The translations under genes were made by a program, and so were the position numbers. The notes beneath the pieces were generated by a model. It did no database searches and was not told the origin of the DNA. It saw only the letters and a program-made list of their open reading frames with translations. Shown here piece by piece: positions 62,190-64,000 of a stretch of DNA of 64,000 bases; the first letter of the stretch is position 1, and each line of letters starts with the position of its first letter. Source of the DNA: Cristatella mucedo (Eukaryota; Bryozoa; Phylactolaemata; Cristatellidae); assembly GCA_009760855.2 (NCBI GenBank), contig WPIO01000056.1:226001-290000 (forward strand), written 5' to 3'.

Positions 62190-62805
62190 GCAGCCAAATA
62201 ATCAGGCACTTACAGCTGGTGTAAGGCTGTCTCTAGTGAGCGTTACACCCCTTCTCGCCGACCTGCACTGGTTCCCAATCAAGCAGCGTGTCGACTTCAA
62301 GGTTCTGTCACTTCCTTCTAAGCCCCATCACTCCCAGCCTACTTATCAGAACTAATCCCCACCAAGCCAAGCATCGTGCAACTCGATTTTCTGACTTAAA
62401 TCGTTTAGCTGCACCTCGTACCAACATCTAACCCTTTGGAGACCGTGACTTCAGTTCGTATGCTCCCACAGCCAGGAACTCACTCCCAACTGAAGTCACG
62501 ACATCCCCTGACTTAACGAAATTTCAAAAGAAGCTGTAAACGCACCTGCTTAATAAAACATTTAGTGGGTCCTTACGATTCGTCCTTTGTGTGCTTGTGC
62601 GTGCGTAGATAAAAGAGTACTGTGCATGCTGCTACTAACCATATCTACACGTTGACCCTGAGCATGCCGCACCTAACAATGTTATGCTTGATGAAATTTC
62701 GAATGTACCATTATTCATTTGTCTATGCTTCTTTATAGCAAGTGCCTAGAAATAGATCAAGTTATTCGAGGGCACTAAAGAAATGTATTACTATTATTAT
62801 TCACG
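62190..62805 (+). mobile_element. Degenerate LINE 3' copy
   Basis: It reads LLADLHWFPIKQRVDFKVLS, then shifted pieces of HQAKHRATRF and PFGDRDFSSYAPTARNSLP, then 3' UTR and tail aagtgcctagaaatagatca with ATT repeats near 62790. Confidence 0.8.
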
Positions 62806-64000
62806 CTGCGCGCGCAACAAACCGGCTCCTCTTTCTGTCCGCGTCCGCGCAGCCTCCGAATAAGCGCGTGCTAGCTTGCAAGAAGTCGCACGGCGTCGCA
62901 GCGCGAGCGACGAAGCCGTGCATGAAATGCGCTGGCTTCGGGACGCGCTTAGAGCACTTACATTTATGGACGCCTGCGCACTGCCGTTGAGGAGCGCCGA
63001 ATCTGGCACACTCCAAATGAAGTGCTGACGCCACTCAATCCGAAGCGAAGGAAACTGTTCGCTCCCGGTAGACGCCGAGAGCACGGTTTAGAAAGGGTAC
63101 GCGGCACCGAACGGATACGGCGGAACGAGGTCAAGGACGCCAAGGAGGCGGGTTACGGAGGAAGATCCGCCGCGACTCCCTCGCTTCCGGACGCGCGCCT
63201 CGCAACAGCGAGCACGCTTCCGCACCAGGCGGAAGTGCGCCAGGAGGAGGCTGCCGTTTCTCGGCCGCCCTTAGGCTGCGGGAAAGAAAGTGGACGAGCT
63301 GACCGCTGGCGAAGACGAAGCGCGCGCGGCCGCTCGTCGGGCCAGCTGCTGCAGGTGGGGAGGCCGCTGAAGCGCACGAGCTCGGGCGAGTTGCCTTTCT
63401 TCGCCTTCGGTTGTCAGTAGTTACCTGTAGCGATTTCTTCGCTCCAATCTACCGGCAATGGCGCAAGCGAGTGTGCAAAGATGGAATCCGGGCTGCGACG
63501 CTGCTGCTTGCCGAGCTGGTGCGATGGCGCGGCATGGCGTAGCGTAGAGTAAGGGCGAATCGGCGCCATGCTAATATATTCTTCGCCAGCGGCAAATGTT
63601 CTCTCGACTGTTGCGACGGCAAGGGCGCCCCCACCGAAGCTTGGGGCGACGAGACGCTGCACGAGTCGGTGGCACTTTACGCCGCGGCTGCTCGCGCGCG
63701 CGAGGTGCGACAGAGAGCGCGCGCGTGCCAGGCAAAGTGCCTCTTGTTAGCAGCATTCGGCAAAGGCCGCGGCGTTTCGTGCTAAAATGAGATGAGCAAG
63801 ATCGCGCCGTCGCTGCACGCCGCCAATGTTGAGCAATGTTGAGCGTGCCGCTCGCTTTCTCTTTCTGCTGCCGCTTGTGCCGCTGTGCCGAAAAGTCTTT
63901 CAGTCGCCGCGCGGCGGCCAAAGAGGAGAGACGAGTTCGCTCGCTCGCGCGCCTCCTGACTCTCGAGGTGGTCGCAACAGCGAGCCCGCTTCCTTTACTC
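62806..64000. promoter_or_regulatory. CpG-rich block at the window end
   Basis: CG-dense, with many short open frames on both strands and no recognised protein. Position and composition suggest a promoter region, possibly of RNF25 (missing first exon) or of a gene beyond the window. Confidence 0.3.

Overview
This is nuclear DNA from a multicellular animal, most likely an invertebrate. It shows GT-AG introns of 0.1 to 4.4 kb, a eukaryotic tRNA-Arg with a Pol III T-run, a CR1/L2-like LINE family with ATT-repeat tails, tRNA-derived SINEs, CpG-rich promoter-like blocks and very many GA/CT, CA, AT and AAT microsatellites. The species cannot be named from the window. Almost all long open frames are microsatellite or GC-rich artefacts; the real genes are made of short exons.

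Three multi-exon genes can be assembled exon by exon with matching intron phases. (1) SOAT (sterol O-acyltransferase/ACAT), + strand, 9539-31325: 14 coding exons, 531 codons plus stop, apparently complete. (2) INSIG (ER sterol sensor), - strand, 46298-42553: 6 coding exons, 280 codons plus stop, ending in a KxHxx retrieval motif. (3) RNF25 (RWD-RING E3 ubiquitin ligase), - strand, about 57352-49914: 7 recognised exons, about 440 codons, with the N-terminal start exon not found.

Layout: 1-9 kb holds tRNA-Arg(CCT), a possible broken coding fragment, SINEs, and an inverted-repeat-bounded block (about 3.33-6.19 kb) that encloses a dead LINE. 9-31 kb is SOAT; its introns hold an almost full-length antisense LINE with endonuclease and reverse transcriptase (about 22.81-25.95 kb), a truncated LINE, SINEs and several hairpin-forming palindromes. 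31-42.5 kb is gene-free, partly AT-rich and repeat-filled. 42.5-46.3 kb is INSIG, followed on its upstream side by a CpG-rich block with paired CCAAT boxes and an SRE-like site. 46.7-49.9 kb is repeat remnants and GC-rich DNA. 49.9-57.4 kb is RNF25, with LINE and SINE pieces in its introns. 57.7-64 kb holds LINE and SINE remnants and a final CpG-rich block with no recognised gene.

SOAT and INSIG both act in ER cholesterol homeostasis. SOAT esterifies excess sterol, and INSIG holds SCAP-SREBP in the ER and directs HMG-CoA reductase degradation. Here they are convergent neighbours about 11 kb apart. Only the gene identities and positions are visible; any co-regulation is inference. RNF25 is a translation/NF-kB-linked ubiquitin ligase with no evident link to the pair.
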